Shown here in pieces: positions 9,901 through 15,726 of a stretch of 33,503 bases of DNA. Source of the DNA: Streptacidiphilus anmyonensis (GTDB lineage Bacteria; Actinomycetota; Actinomycetes; Streptomycetales; Streptomycetaceae); NCBI RefSeq assembly GCF_000787855.1, contig NZ_BBPQ01000035.1, positions 1 through 33,503 of the forward strand. The letters run 5' to 3'. Under the pieces are notes generated by a model. It had not been told where the DNA came from. It saw nothing but the letters and a program-made list of their open reading frames with translations, and did not search any database. A program made the translations under genes and the position numbers. Position 1 is the stretch's first letter, and each line of letters begins with the position of its first letter.

Positions 9901-10177
9901 CGAACACCGCCATCACCGCGTCGCCGATGAACTTCTCCACGGTCCCGCCCCGGTCCTCGATCTGCTGGCGCATCAGCTCGAAGTAGCGGAGCGTCACCGA
10001 GCGCAGGATCTCCGGGTCGAGCGCGGCGGACAGGGCGGTGGACCCCACCAGATCGCAGAAGAGAAGCGTGACGATCTTCCGGCTCGCCGTCGTGCGGGTC
10101 GTGGTGCACGGCGCGCCGCAGGCGGGGCAGAAGTGTGCGTCGGGCGGGAGCGTGCGCCGACACGAGGGGCAGCACAT
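6947..10177 (-). CDS. Class III nucleotide cyclase fused to AAA/STAND-like ATPase and TPR region
   Basis: 1076 residues from ATG 10177, preceded by GAGG; GTG 10189 is an alternative four codons earlier. The N-terminus is a zinc-ribbon (CCPSC, CPAC). Residues 34-215 are a class III adenylate/guanylate cyclase domain with the metal aspartates in LLFCDLVGST (Asp42) and IGDAVMAVFG (Asp86), and HARIGVNTG. An ATPase module follows with Walker A CGEAGQGKTRLL and Walker B LLVLDDCHSA. The remaining 500 residues are helical, Ala/Leu-rich TPR-like repeats, interrupted by a low-complexity insert (around DPADATDAAGVAASPG). The layout matches large cyclase-ATPase-TPR regulators of actinobacteria, but there is no LuxR HTH at the end. 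It overlaps the downstream subtilase start by four bases. It probably acts as a signal-responsive ATPase or scaffold; actual cAMP production is untested. Confidence 0.88.
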   Translation of the reverse strand: MCCPSCRRTLPPDAHFCPACGAPCTTTRTTASRKIVTLLFCDLVGSTALSAALDPEILRSVTLRYFELMRQQIEDRGGTVEKFIGDAVMAVFGVPAAREDDARRALAAALGMKEALRRLNAELYPTLGVRLHARIGVNTGRVVTGSDVSTRQALVSGEVVNVAARLEQNAGTDEILIGPDTLRAAGSGVVTDEVGPLHLKGKTEPVTAHRLLALRDDAQEGLHRPDGRFVGRGVELRALDRAFALARTERRGQLLLLCGEAGQGKTRLLREWLRKLSGFGTTPVLGTGRCRPQGEQASLHPLADAVRSLLTARRPDGPPPPQAAVDLLGAGLLHDGTPTPTPEDTCAALVDLLAAVCGPAPGLLVLDDCHSAAPALVEFLERLMHGLDGTAVLVVLAGRPELMDLRPGLAERAVVLGGLPEAESLELATELTEVAAHGSEGLTALVERASGNPLHLEQLLACRGELDTDDVPVTLQALIGARLDALDPAERRVVDLACVLGREFAQEDLLALDSADPADATDAAGVAASPGAGPAEARHAARGTDPGRADRADTAELRAALARLGRRRLIATDQRPLRFASGLVQEVAYACLAKQARADRHQQAAGLPSVRGQGLAAVGGHLERAYRYRAGLGLQGPRTGDLRLAAADTLAQAGARAAARTDPAWASDLLARAVDLYRPGESAGTPAARRLGEALSALGRGAEARTLLADVAAGTANPVEAAHARLSLAVLGQDEQPAAAARAALPVFERAADDLGQARACLRLAQQQQTDGQFQASHALLDRAVDHAVRADGGQELAAALGALAVSLWRGPAPVTSAVARCNALLAAHGNSRPAVRVTINCPLAVLLALQGDLDAAARSLADAERVAERLGYVEAEVFLPFFAATVASLGGDRHGAQRMLDTAAGAARRLGETGLLRSVLLDTARLRLDHGRTAAAVAALDELGAHPTGRSPGAGTDRTAGTDPAAAPSEERRPSAVAADADGLRGRIAARYGHRETAERLLARALAAAGATDSPIVQATALLDHARTALLLGRPGEAARAADAARQRFAAKGHRPGSRAAEMLAAHAQGKGTMP

Positions 10178-10215
10178 GGGGGTCCTCACGGGTCGCGGGC
10201 CGGCATGGCGGACGG

Positions 10216-10422
10216 TCAGAAGAGGGCGCCACCGGCGACGTCGGCGTGGGCCTGGACCTCGGGGCCGACGTCGTCGAGTCGTCCCTTGATGTCCAGGAGC
10301 ACGGCCAGCTCCTCCCCGGTCAGGGAGCGGAGGACGGCGTGCTGTTCCTCGGTGAGCGCGTGGATGCCGAACCCGGCGGCCTCGAGCGCGGTCAGCGTGT
10401 CCTTGGACAGGTCAGATGACAT
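10216..10422 (-). CDS. Small protein of 'aroma-sacti cluster' type, Cys-free
   Basis: 68 residues, starting MSSDLSKDTLTALEAAGF, from ATG 10422. The start overlaps the end of the upstream putative diiron enzyme gene by eleven bases. The middle (LTEEQHAVLRSLTGEELAVLLDIKGRLDD is the core stretch, cut here for length at LTEEQHAVLRSLTGEELAVL) is helical and amphipathic. The end is Gly-rich (VAGGALF). The pattern LT.EQ..VL.SLT.EE...L..IK.RLD with a GG..F tail matches what I recall as the aroma-sacti cluster domain, found beside radical SAM genes. It contains no cysteine, so it cannot carry sactionine links; it may be a precursor of another RiPP type, a leader-like partner or a peptide chaperone. 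Family assignment is from memory. Confidence 0.75.
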   Translation of the reverse strand: MSSDLSKDTLTALEAAGFGIHALTEEQHAVLRSLTGEELAVLLDIKGRLDDVGPEVQAHADVAGGALF

Positions 10423-11191
10423 GGCGGTGCTCCTCCATCGGTTCCGGGTCCGAGACGGTTGTCGGCTTGCCCTGGGCGGTCGCCAGGTGGTCGAAGAGCC
10501 GGGTGAGGGTGTCGGCGGTGTGCACGGCGCAGGCGCAGACCTCCGAGAGCCGGCGCCGGGTCAGCGGCAGTGTGTCGAGCAGGTGGTGGAGCCCGGCCAG
10601 GTGGTCGGTGTCCAGGTCGGCGTGCTCCCGGACGGTGCGGAACGCCGCAGCGGGGTAGCCGGTCCGGGCCGCGAGCAGCTCGGCCAGGCCCGGCGCGGGG
10701 GCGTTCCCCTCCAGGACGGCGATGTAGCCCAGCAGGACGACGGGGTGCCGGTGCTCGATCCGGTAGTACTGCGCTCCCACGAGTTCGACGACCAGGGCGT
10801 GCGGCACCGCGGCCGCGACCCGGTGGGCGGGGGCGCCGACGGCTGCCAGGTCCTCCAGGATCCAGTCGTCGTGGCCGCGTTCCTCCTGCGCGCGGTCCCG
10901 GAACCAGTCGGGGAGCATCGCGGCCAGGGGGTCCTCGAGCTGCGCGCAGCGCTGGACGGCCCGTTCCAGCAGCGGCACCGAGGCGGCGACCAGGGCGTGC
11001 ATGGCCGTCAGATAGCCGAGATAGCGCACGGGGAGGTCGTCGGCGGACCAGAGCCTGCGGGCGGCCCGCTCGATGCCCGGCCGGGTCAGGGCCAGCATGG
11101 TGCCCAGCCACGCGGAGGCCGGCCGGTCGGACGCCTTCGAGTCGGCGGTCTGCCCGGTGGGGGTGTGCCTGCCGCCGGCCTCGCGGATCAC
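10412..11191 (-). CDS. Heme-oxygenase-like putative diiron enzyme (iron-containing redox enzyme family)
   Basis: 259 residues from GTG 11191, overlapping the radical SAM stop as GTGA. The all-helical sequence fits the TenA/PqqC/heme-oxygenase-like fold. Candidate metal ligands are Glu103/Glu104-His107 in AQEERGHDDWILEDL, His65 in LTAMHALVA, Glu189-His190 and Asp193...His197 in REHADLDTDHLAGLHH. The ExxH and HxxD...H spacing fits the HDO diiron oxidase pattern. Such enzymes carry out oxidative C-C or C-N chemistry, and some occur in RiPP clusters. The substrate here is unknown; the small protein gene immediately downstream and the radical SAM gene immediately upstream suggest all three work together. 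Confidence 0.85.
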   Translation of the reverse strand: MIREAGGRHTPTGQTADSKASDRPASAWLGTMLALTRPGIERAARRLWSADDLPVRYLGYLTAMHALVAASVPLLERAVQRCAQLEDPLAAMLPDWFRDRAQEERGHDDWILEDLAAVGAPAHRVAAAVPHALVVELVGAQYYRIEHRHPVVLLGYIAVLEGNAPAPGLAELLAARTGYPAAAFRTVREHADLDTDHLAGLHHLLDTLPLTRRRLSEVCACAVHTADTLTRLFDHLATAQGKPTTVSDPEPMEEHRHVI

Positions 11192-12312
11192 CTGGTCCTC
11201 CCCGGGCGGTAACCGGCGTCGCCACCCGGGGCCACCAGGTGCGCGTAGGGGGCGCAGCCGTAGGCACGGACCAGGGCGGCGGGGCCCGCCGCGCGTGCCT
11301 GCCGGGCCGCCGCCTGGTCGAGCAGGGACCCGACCGGGCCCGCGGCGTCGCGGGCGGCCCCGGCGTGGACGGCTGGGTCGCGGTGCAGGGTGCGGCAGGC
11401 CGCACACGGGCCGGCGGTGTCCGCGCCGCCGCGGGTCCGCTCGGCGGCGAGGGCGCGTTGCGCGTAGCGGTCGCGAACGCGGAGCGGGCCGACGGCACGG
11501 ACGAGCCGCAGTTCCGGCGAGGCCAGGGAGCGGCGGCGCACCGTCGGCCAGTCGGCGGCGTCCACGTGGCCGAGCGAGAGGTGGGCGGGCACGGGCCGGC
11601 GGTCCACCGTGTGCTGGTTGCAGCAGGCGACCACGGCCCCGTCGAAGGCCACCACGGGCCACGCCGCCATGGCGCAGGGCATCGCGGGCGCCGCCTGGCC
11701 CGGTGGTGGCGCGGCGTGCGCCCAGCCTGCCGCGCGGCCCACCTGGCGGACCTCGTTGACCAGCATCGGGGCGCGGTCGCCGAAGGTCCGGCGGACGGCG
11801 GCGATGACGTCGGCCAGGTAGGGGTCCTCCGCGCTGCTGCCCGCGAGGTGGAAGCTCACGGCGACTCCGGCGTCCAGAACGCCGCGCACGACGCGGAACA
11901 CGTGCTCGCGCGGGACCTCGCGTTCGTGGTACTCGTCGAGGCTGGCGGAGAAGTGGTCGACTGCGGTGATCGCCTGCCGGATCGGGCCCGGAACACGCTC
12001 GCCTCGGGCGAAGAACATGCCGCTCAGCAGCGCCACACGGGTGCCGACGGCCTGGGCCGCGCGGGTCAGGCCGATGACCAGGTCCGGATGCAGCAGCGGT
12101 TCGCCGCCGGTCAGCAGCATCACCTCCGGCCGGTCCTCGCAACGGAAGGAGCGGACGAACCCGAGCAGCCGCCCGGGGTCCGGGCGCTCGGCCGCCTCGG
12201 GGCCGGAGCCGGCGGAGCAGTGCGCGCAGCGCAGCGGGCAGCGGCGGGTCACCGCGACCAGCAGTCCCGCGCACGGCTCGGGCCGCAGCCCCATGATCTC
12301 CGCCAGTTCCAT
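11188..12312 (-). CDS. Radical SAM protein with SPASM/twitch-like Cys-rich C-terminus
   Basis: 374 residues from ATG 12312, with GGAGG upstream. The radical SAM cluster motif is VTRRCPLRCAHC (Cys25, Cys29, Cys32), followed by LTGGEP (residues 68-72) for SAM binding and SASLDEYHE (residues 122-130), typical of the barrel. The C-terminal third has further cysteines: Cys213 (MPCAMA), Cys230/231 (VACCNQ) and Cys303/306 (GPCAAC). This fits an auxiliary iron-sulfur cluster of SPASM or twitch type, as in peptide-modifying radical SAM enzymes. No RRE domain is obvious at the N-terminus. It is coupled to the HO-like gene by a GTGA overlap. The likely role is post-translational peptide modification; the small downstream protein or the divergently encoded lanthipeptide precursors are candidate substrates. 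Confidence 0.9.
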   Translation of the reverse strand: MELAEIMGLRPEPCAGLLVAVTRRCPLRCAHCSAGSGPEAAERPDPGRLLGFVRSFRCEDRPEVMLLTGGEPLLHPDLVIGLTRAAQAVGTRVALLSGMFFARGERVPGPIRQAITAVDHFSASLDEYHEREVPREHVFRVVRGVLDAGVAVSFHLAGSSAEDPYLADVIAAVRRTFGDRAPMLVNEVRQVGRAAGWAHAAPPPGQAAPAMPCAMAAWPVVAFDGAVVACCNQHTVDRRPVPAHLSLGHVDAADWPTVRRRSLASPELRLVRAVGPLRVRDRYAQRALAAERTRGGADTAGPCAACRTLHRDPAVHAGAARDAAGPVGSLLDQAAARQARAAGPAALVRAYGCAPYAHLVAPGGDAGYRPGRTR

Positions 12313-12377
12313 GCTGTCGCCTCCTTGGCGGCGGTGTCTCCCCGTCCCCGGTCCGTGACGGGGACCGGACGGCGTGA

Positions 12378-12403
12378 CCGCCGGGCACCACGGTGCCGGG
12401 CGG
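12378..12403. terminator. GC-rich hairpin between SARP and radical SAM genes
   Basis: CCGCC-G-GGCACC pairs with GGTGCC-G-GGCGG around an AC turn, with one internal G-G mismatch. It lies 50 bases after the SARP stop on the minus strand. A second shorter stem (CCCCGTC, 12340-12346, with GACGGGG, 12357-12363) follows before the radical SAM start. These could terminate or attenuate transcription from SARP into the radical SAM run; there is no clear T-run. Confidence 0.4.
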
Positions 12404-12454
12404 GGGTTGCTTTCCGGTTCGGGCGGGCTTCGCCGCCGGTATGGACGCAGGTGG

Positions 12455-14335
12455 TCAGACGCGTTCGCGCGCGTACACGTGCGTCAGCGGAGGCAGGACG
12501 TAGCGCGCCGCGTGCGCGGAGACCTCGTCGACGGGCGAGACGACGACCCCGGCCGCGATGAGCCGTTCCACCTCCCGCAGGGCGTGCCGGTGGTCGCGTC
12601 CCATCAGGTCCGCCGCCTGGTCGAGGGTGAAGGGGACGCTCAGCGGCAGCGGTCCCAGTTGGGCGAGCGCGGCCCGCTCGGGGACGTCGAGGGCGTTCCA
12701 CTGGTCCCCGAGCGGGAGGCGGACCGCGACCGGGCCCACCGCCAGCTCGTCCAGCAGGCCGTGGGGGTCGGTGAGTCGGTCGGCGAACTCGGCCAGCGGG
12801 ACGTGCCGCAGCACCGACAGCTTGTGCGCGGCGACGGAGACGGCGAGAGGAAGCAGCCCGCAGGAGGTCACGATCGCCTCGGCCGCGGCCGGGTCGCAGC
12901 ACACCCGGCGTCGGCCGATGACGGCGGCCAGGAGGTCCAGCGCCTCCTGCGGGGTGAAGGGGGGAAGCTCGAAGCGTGCGGCGGCCCCGGCGGTGACCAG
13001 GGGCGCACGGCTCGTCAGCACGACCGAGGCCGGACCCTGTTCGGGCAGCAGCGCGCGCACGGACTCGACGTCGCGGGCGTCGTCGAGGACCAGCAGCAGG
13101 CGACGGGTCCCGAGCCAGGTCCGCCAGGCGGAGAGCGCGTCCTCGGCGCTGGCCGGCGCGGGTTCGTCTGAGGTCGTGTCGCGCCCGAGCTCCGCCACGA
13201 CCTCGGCGGGGGTGCGCACCGTCCCGTCCGGGCGGGCGAGCCGGACGAAGAGCTGTCCGTCGGGGAAGTCGTCGCGCAGCCAGTGTGCGGCCTGCACGGC
13301 CAGCGTGGTCTTGCCGATGCCGACCGGCCCGGTCACCGCGACCAGACGTCGGCCGGACCGGACGGTGGCGACCAGGTCGTCCAGTTCCTCGGCCCGTCCG
13401 GTGAATCCGGCGGGAACCTGCGGCAGCCGGTTCGTGCACGGCTGCGGCCGCGGGGCCCGGGTGGCGGCGCGGGCGAGGCGCTCACCGTTCGGGCCCTCGC
13501 CTGCGTCGGCGGCGGCGCGGGCCGGCGGACGAGGGGAGCGGGCGGCTGAGCCCTGGTCGGTCAGGACGGCGCGGTAACAGGCGTCCAGTTCGGGGCTGGG
13601 GGAGAGTCCGAGCTCGCGTGAGAGCTGTTGGCGCAGTTCGGAGTAGACGGCCAGGGCCTCCGTGCGGCGTCCGGCCTGGTGCAGCGCCGTCAGCTGCAGG
13701 GCGCGCAGCCGCTCGCGCAGCGGGTGCTGCTCGGCAAGGTCGGCCAGCGCGTTGACCACCGGCCGCGGGTTGTCCAGCCGCAGTTGGACCTCCGCCCAGT
13801 CCTCGACGGCGCTGACGTGCGCCGCCCCGAGACGCTCGGCGGCTGCCCGGACGAGGGGTGAGTGCCCCAGTTCCGCCAGCGGCGGACCGGACCACAGGTG
13901 CAGCGCCTCGGCGAACAGGGCCCCGGCCCGCTCGTGCGCCGCCTCGTCGCAGGCGTCCGCCGCCGCCTCGCGTCCGGCGCGCAGCAGGCTCTGGAACCGG
14001 AGCGTGTCCAGCTCCGACTCGTCGACCCGGATCAGGTAGCCGCCGGGCCGGTGGACGAGCCACTCGCGACCGGCGTCGACGGACGCGAAGAGCCGTCGCA
14101 GCGTGGACACGTACACCTGGAGGTTCTTACGCGCGGTGCGCGGCGGTTCGTCCTGCCACACCACCTCGGTGAGCGTGTCGACCGAGACCGGTGTGTTGGG
14201 CCGGCAGAGCAGGAAGGCCAGGACCAGACGCTGCTTGAGCGGGCCCAGGTCCAGCGGTCGGTCCTGCGCCTCGGCGCCGAGGGGACCGAGCAGGCGGAAT
14301 CGCAATCGGGCACTGCTGCCTGTGGAGCCGAGCAC
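12455..14335 (-). CDS. SARP-family transcriptional activator with NB-ARC-type ATPase
   Basis: 626 residues when started at GTG 14335, chosen because GGGAAGGGG precedes it; starts further upstream (ATG 14410, 14374) lack a ribosome site. Residues about 8-85 are the winged-helix DNA-binding domain (RFRLLGPLGAEA, LGPLKQRLVLAFLL, NLQVYVSTLRRLF). Residues 92-240 are the bacterial transcriptional activation (BTAD) TPR-like domain (QHPLRERLRALQLTALHQAG, SRELGLSPSPELD). A linker follows, then an NB-ARC-like ATPase with P-loop VTGPVGIGKTTLA, LLLVLDDARD, and GLLPLAV. The layout is that of large AfsR/RedD-class activators but without the long TPR end. It is placed between the leftward radical SAM run and the rightward lanthipeptide genes and is the probable activator of one or both. 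Confidence 0.92.
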   Translation of the reverse strand: MLGSTGSSARLRFRLLGPLGAEAQDRPLDLGPLKQRLVLAFLLCRPNTPVSVDTLTEVVWQDEPPRTARKNLQVYVSTLRRLFASVDAGREWLVHRPGGYLIRVDESELDTLRFQSLLRAGREAAADACDEAAHERAGALFAEALHLWSGPPLAELGHSPLVRAAAERLGAAHVSAVEDWAEVQLRLDNPRPVVNALADLAEQHPLRERLRALQLTALHQAGRRTEALAVYSELRQQLSRELGLSPSPELDACYRAVLTDQGSAARSPRPPARAAADAGEGPNGERLARAATRAPRPQPCTNRLPQVPAGFTGRAEELDDLVATVRSGRRLVAVTGPVGIGKTTLAVQAAHWLRDDFPDGQLFVRLARPDGTVRTPAEVVAELGRDTTSDEPAPASAEDALSAWRTWLGTRRLLLVLDDARDVESVRALLPEQGPASVVLTSRAPLVTAGAAARFELPPFTPQEALDLLAAVIGRRRVCCDPAAAEAIVTSCGLLPLAVSVAAHKLSVLRHVPLAEFADRLTDPHGLLDELAVGPVAVRLPLGDQWNALDVPERAALAQLGPLPLSVPFTLDQAADLMGRDHRHALREVERLIAAGVVVSPVDEVSAHAARYVLPPLTHVYARERV

Positions 14336-14379
14336 GAGACCCCTTCCCTGTGAGGTGCGGCCGTGGAGTGGCATCAGCC

Positions 14380-14427
14380 AGGATGAATGCCGAAGACGGC
14401 TAGGATTCATCTCAGTTGACGCTGAGA
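14380..14427. promoter_or_regulatory. Candidate operator of the SARP gene side
   Basis: Two AGGAT elements (14380-14384 and 14402-14406, in the contexts AGGATGAAT and AGGATTCAT) are 22 bases apart, two helical turns, a spacing typical of direct repeats bound by SARPs. An inverted repeat TCTCAG-TTGACG-CTGAGA follows at 14410-14427. Both lie just upstream of the SARP start, so autoregulation or repression is plausible. Inferred from pattern only. Confidence 0.35.
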
Positions 14428-14555
14428 CAGTATGAAGGCGTTCGTCCGAAGGCAGTCAAGATGCCGACCACCGCGCAAACCAGCCAACTCCGGTGCTGCT
14501 CACCGGGAGTGAGCCGAGCGCGGCCCGGTCCGGCAAGCCCGGTCGGCCTGCGCCG

Positions 14556-14608
14556 ATACCGGCGGCATACCGGCGCCGAACCGAGTTCGAGGCGGCGCCC
14601 CCTAGGTT
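14556..14608 (+). promoter_or_regulatory. Candidate SARP box and -10 for the lanthipeptide operon
   Basis: Two near-identical 11-base units, ATACCGGCGGC (14556-14566) and ATACCGGCGCC (14567-14577), are followed by a weaker third, GAACCGAGTTC (14578-14588), keeping an ACCG core every 11 bases. Tandem repeats with 11-bp period upstream of a -10 are the known signature of SARP targets. A TAGGTT element at 14603-14608 could be the -10; the ribosome site of the first precursor follows at 14640. Spacing to the -10 is longer than in the best-studied SARP promoters, so this is a candidate only. Confidence 0.4.
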
Positions 14609-14649
14609 CACCACCGCACCACTCGTCAGCCCCGGCACGAGGAGCACAG

Positions 14650-14799
14650 ATGAGCTCGCAGCCCACAGCGGACCAGGACGAGGCGGAACCCGAGGCGGTG
14701 CTCTCCCTCCAGGAGACACCCGCCGTCGAGACCCGGAGCAGCGAAGTCCAGGCCCACATCAGTGGATTGAGCGTCGCCGTCTGCGGCGCGAACCAGTGA
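14650..14799 (+). CDS. Class III lanthipeptide precursor 1
   Basis: 49 residues from ATG 14650 with AGGAG at 14640-14644. The acidic leader contains EAVLSLQETPA, matching the (I/L/V)LxLQ motif recognised by class III synthetases. The C-terminal part reads VQAHISGLSVAVCGANQ. SGLSVAVC is a full labionin motif, SxxSxxxC, in which both serines would be dehydrated and joined with the single Cys. It is the first of five paralogues sharing VLSLQ, an AH before the core, and a four- to six-residue tail after the Cys. One ring per peptide differs from SapB-like peptides, which have two. The likely modifying enzyme is the LanKC encoded at 15804. Confidence 0.9.
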   Translation: MSSQPTADQDEAEPEAVLSLQETPAVETRSSEVQAHISGLSVAVCGANQ

Positions 14800-14866
14800 C
14801 CTCGCCCTCGCGTCGTCGCACAGCACGTCACCCGCACAAGTGACCCGACCCAACAGGAGGAACGCC

Positions 14867-15022
14867 ATGAGCACCAACGAGCCCGTCGCCGAGAACACCA
14901 ACGTCGAGACCGAGGCCGTGCTGTCGCTCCAGGAGACCCCGGCCGCCGAGGCCGAGGCGCAGGACGACGTCCAGGCCCACAACAGCGGCCTCAGCGTCCT
15001 GGTGTGCATGAGCCAGCAGTGA
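14867..15022 (+). CDS. Class III lanthipeptide precursor 2
   Basis: 51 residues from ATG 14867, with a perfect AGGAGG at 14855-14860. Leader motif EAVLSLQETPAAEAEAQDD; core region AHNSGLSVLVCMSQQ. SGLSVLVC is the labionin motif SxxSxxxC and resembles one half of SapB/AmfS-type peptides. Its leader-coding DNA is nearly identical to that of precursor 3 (71 of 73 bases), showing recent duplication or conversion. A strong hairpin follows directly at 15036. Confidence 0.92.
   Translation: MSTNEPVAENTNVETEAVLSLQETPAAEAEAQDDVQAHNSGLSVLVCMSQQ
14909..14981 (+). repeat. Leader-coding direct repeat, copy in precursor 2
   Basis: Bases 14909-14981 match 15171-15243 (precursor 3) at 71 of 73 positions; both differences are G to C. 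The match spans TEAVLSLQETPA through the AH just before the core and then stops. The leader DNA is therefore homogenised while the core DNA is free to differ. Confidence 0.85.
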
Positions 15023-15035
15023 CCTTGCTGCGCGA

Positions 15036-15068
15036 GGGGTGCGCCGGCCGCTTCGGCCGGCGCACCCC
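15036..15068 (+). terminator. Perfect 15-bp hairpin after precursor 2
   Basis: GGGGTGCGCCGGCCG (15036-15050) is the exact reverse complement of 15054-15068, around a three-base CTT loop. It begins 13 bases after the precursor 2 stop. Without a T-run it resembles the U-less hairpin terminators of streptomycetes; it may also protect upstream mRNA. It would lower expression of precursors 3-5 and downstream genes relative to 1-2 unless another promoter lies after it. Confidence 0.7.
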
Positions 15069-15092
15069 GCCACCTCACCACGGACAAGCGAC

Positions 15093-15293
15093 GTGAGCAC
15101 CAACCGGCCCGGCTCCCACAGCGCGGCGCCCGCCTGGACCGCGACGGCCGAAAACAGGGACGCCGGGACCACCGAGGCCGTGCTGTCGCTCCAGGAGACC
15201 CCGGCCGCCGAGGCCGAGGCGCACGACGACGTCCACGCCCACATCGCCATGAGCGCGATGAGCCTGGCCGCGCGCTGCGCCGAACGGAACTGA
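15093..15293 (+). CDS. Class III lanthipeptide precursor 3, divergent core
   Basis: 66 residues from GTG 15093 (VSTNRPG, matching the MSTNEP start of precursor 2); an earlier ATG at 15039 lies inside the hairpin and is unlikely. The ribosome site is weak (GGACAAG). The leader has EAVLSLQETPAAEAEAHDD, almost the same as precursor 2. The core differs: HIAMSAMSLAARCAERN lacks the SGLSV signature, and the labionin motif is SAMSLAARC, SxxSxxxxC, one residue longer before Cys and shifted two residues. This suggests a distinct ring size. It keeps AH before the core and a Glu/Arg/Asn tail. Confidence 0.88.
   Translation: MSTNRPGSHSAAPAWTATAENRDAGTTEAVLSLQETPAAEAEAHDDVHAHIAMSAMSLAARCAERN
15171..15243 (+). 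repeat. Leader-coding direct repeat, copy in precursor 3
   Basis: Partner of 14909-14981 with two mismatches in 73 bases. Similarity ends exactly at the start of the predicted core, consistent with duplication followed by core diversification or with gene conversion limited to the leader. Confidence 0.85.
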
Positions 15294-15306
15294 CGGAGGC
15301 AAGGAA

Positions 15307-15468
15307 GTGGACGCCACGGATCCGAACGCGGACCCGGCCGAGGTCGAGACCCAGGCCGTGCTCTCGCTGCAGCAGGCCCCCGCGGCCCAGACCGCGGACG
15401 ACGGCGAGGACGACGTCCTCGCGCACAACAGCGGCCTCAGCGTCTACCGCTGCATCGAGACGAACTGA
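15307..15468 (+). CDS. Class III lanthipeptide precursor 4 (GTG start)
   Basis: 53 residues from GTG 15307 with GGAGG at 15295-15299, only 13 bases after the precursor 3 stop. Leader: VDATDPNADPAEVE, then TQAVLSLQQAPAAQ, in which Gln replaces Glu after LQ and Ala replaces Thr before Pro. Core: AHNSGLSVYRCIETN with labionin motif SGLSVYRC. Its GTG start and small size make it easy to miss by gene callers. The Tyr-Arg inside the ring distinguishes it from the hydrophobic rings of precursors 1, 2 and 5. Confidence 0.9.
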   Translation: MDATDPNADPAEVETQAVLSLQQAPAAQTADDGEDDVLAHNSGLSVYRCIETN

Positions 15469-15553
15469 GGCCACCCGCGAGGCGGCGCCGACCCCGCCAG
15501 GCGGCGCCCCCCGCATGTCATCCCCGCTGTCATCCCAGGAAGGCAGGCCTACC

Positions 15554-15706
15554 ATGATCGGCGCACCCACCCCCGACGAGAGCTCCGAGACCCTTCCCGA
15601 GACCGTGCTCTCCCTCCAGGAGACGCCCGCCGAGACCGACCCGGAAGCCGAGGTCGTCGCACACTTCAGCGGTGGCAGCTTCCTGGTCTGCACCGGCCAG
15701 AACTGA
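15554..15706 (+). CDS. Class III lanthipeptide precursor 5
   Basis: 50 residues from ATG 15554, preceded by AGGAAGG at 15537-15543; the in-frame ATG 15515 has no ribosome site. Leader: PETVLSLQETPAETDPEAEV. Core: AHFSGGSFLVCTGQN with labionin motif SGGSFLVC, in which Gly and Phe replace the Leu and Val of precursors 1, 2 and 4. It is followed by a perfect 21-bp hairpin and then the synthetase gene. Confidence 0.92.
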   Translation: MIGAPTPDESSETLPETVLSLQETPAETDPEAEVVAHFSGGSFLVCTGQN

Positions 15707-15726
15707 CCGACCGCGCCCCGCGGCGC

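Noticed and set aside
14336-14410. ATG 14410 or 14374 as the SARP start
   Set aside because: No ribosome site; the extra residues do not resemble SARP N-termini and would cover the candidate operator. GTG 14335 has GGGAAGGGG.
15515-15553. ATG 15515 as the start of precursor 5
   Set aside because: No ribosome site before it, while ATG 15554 has AGGAAGG at suitable distance and gives a leader length like the other precursors.
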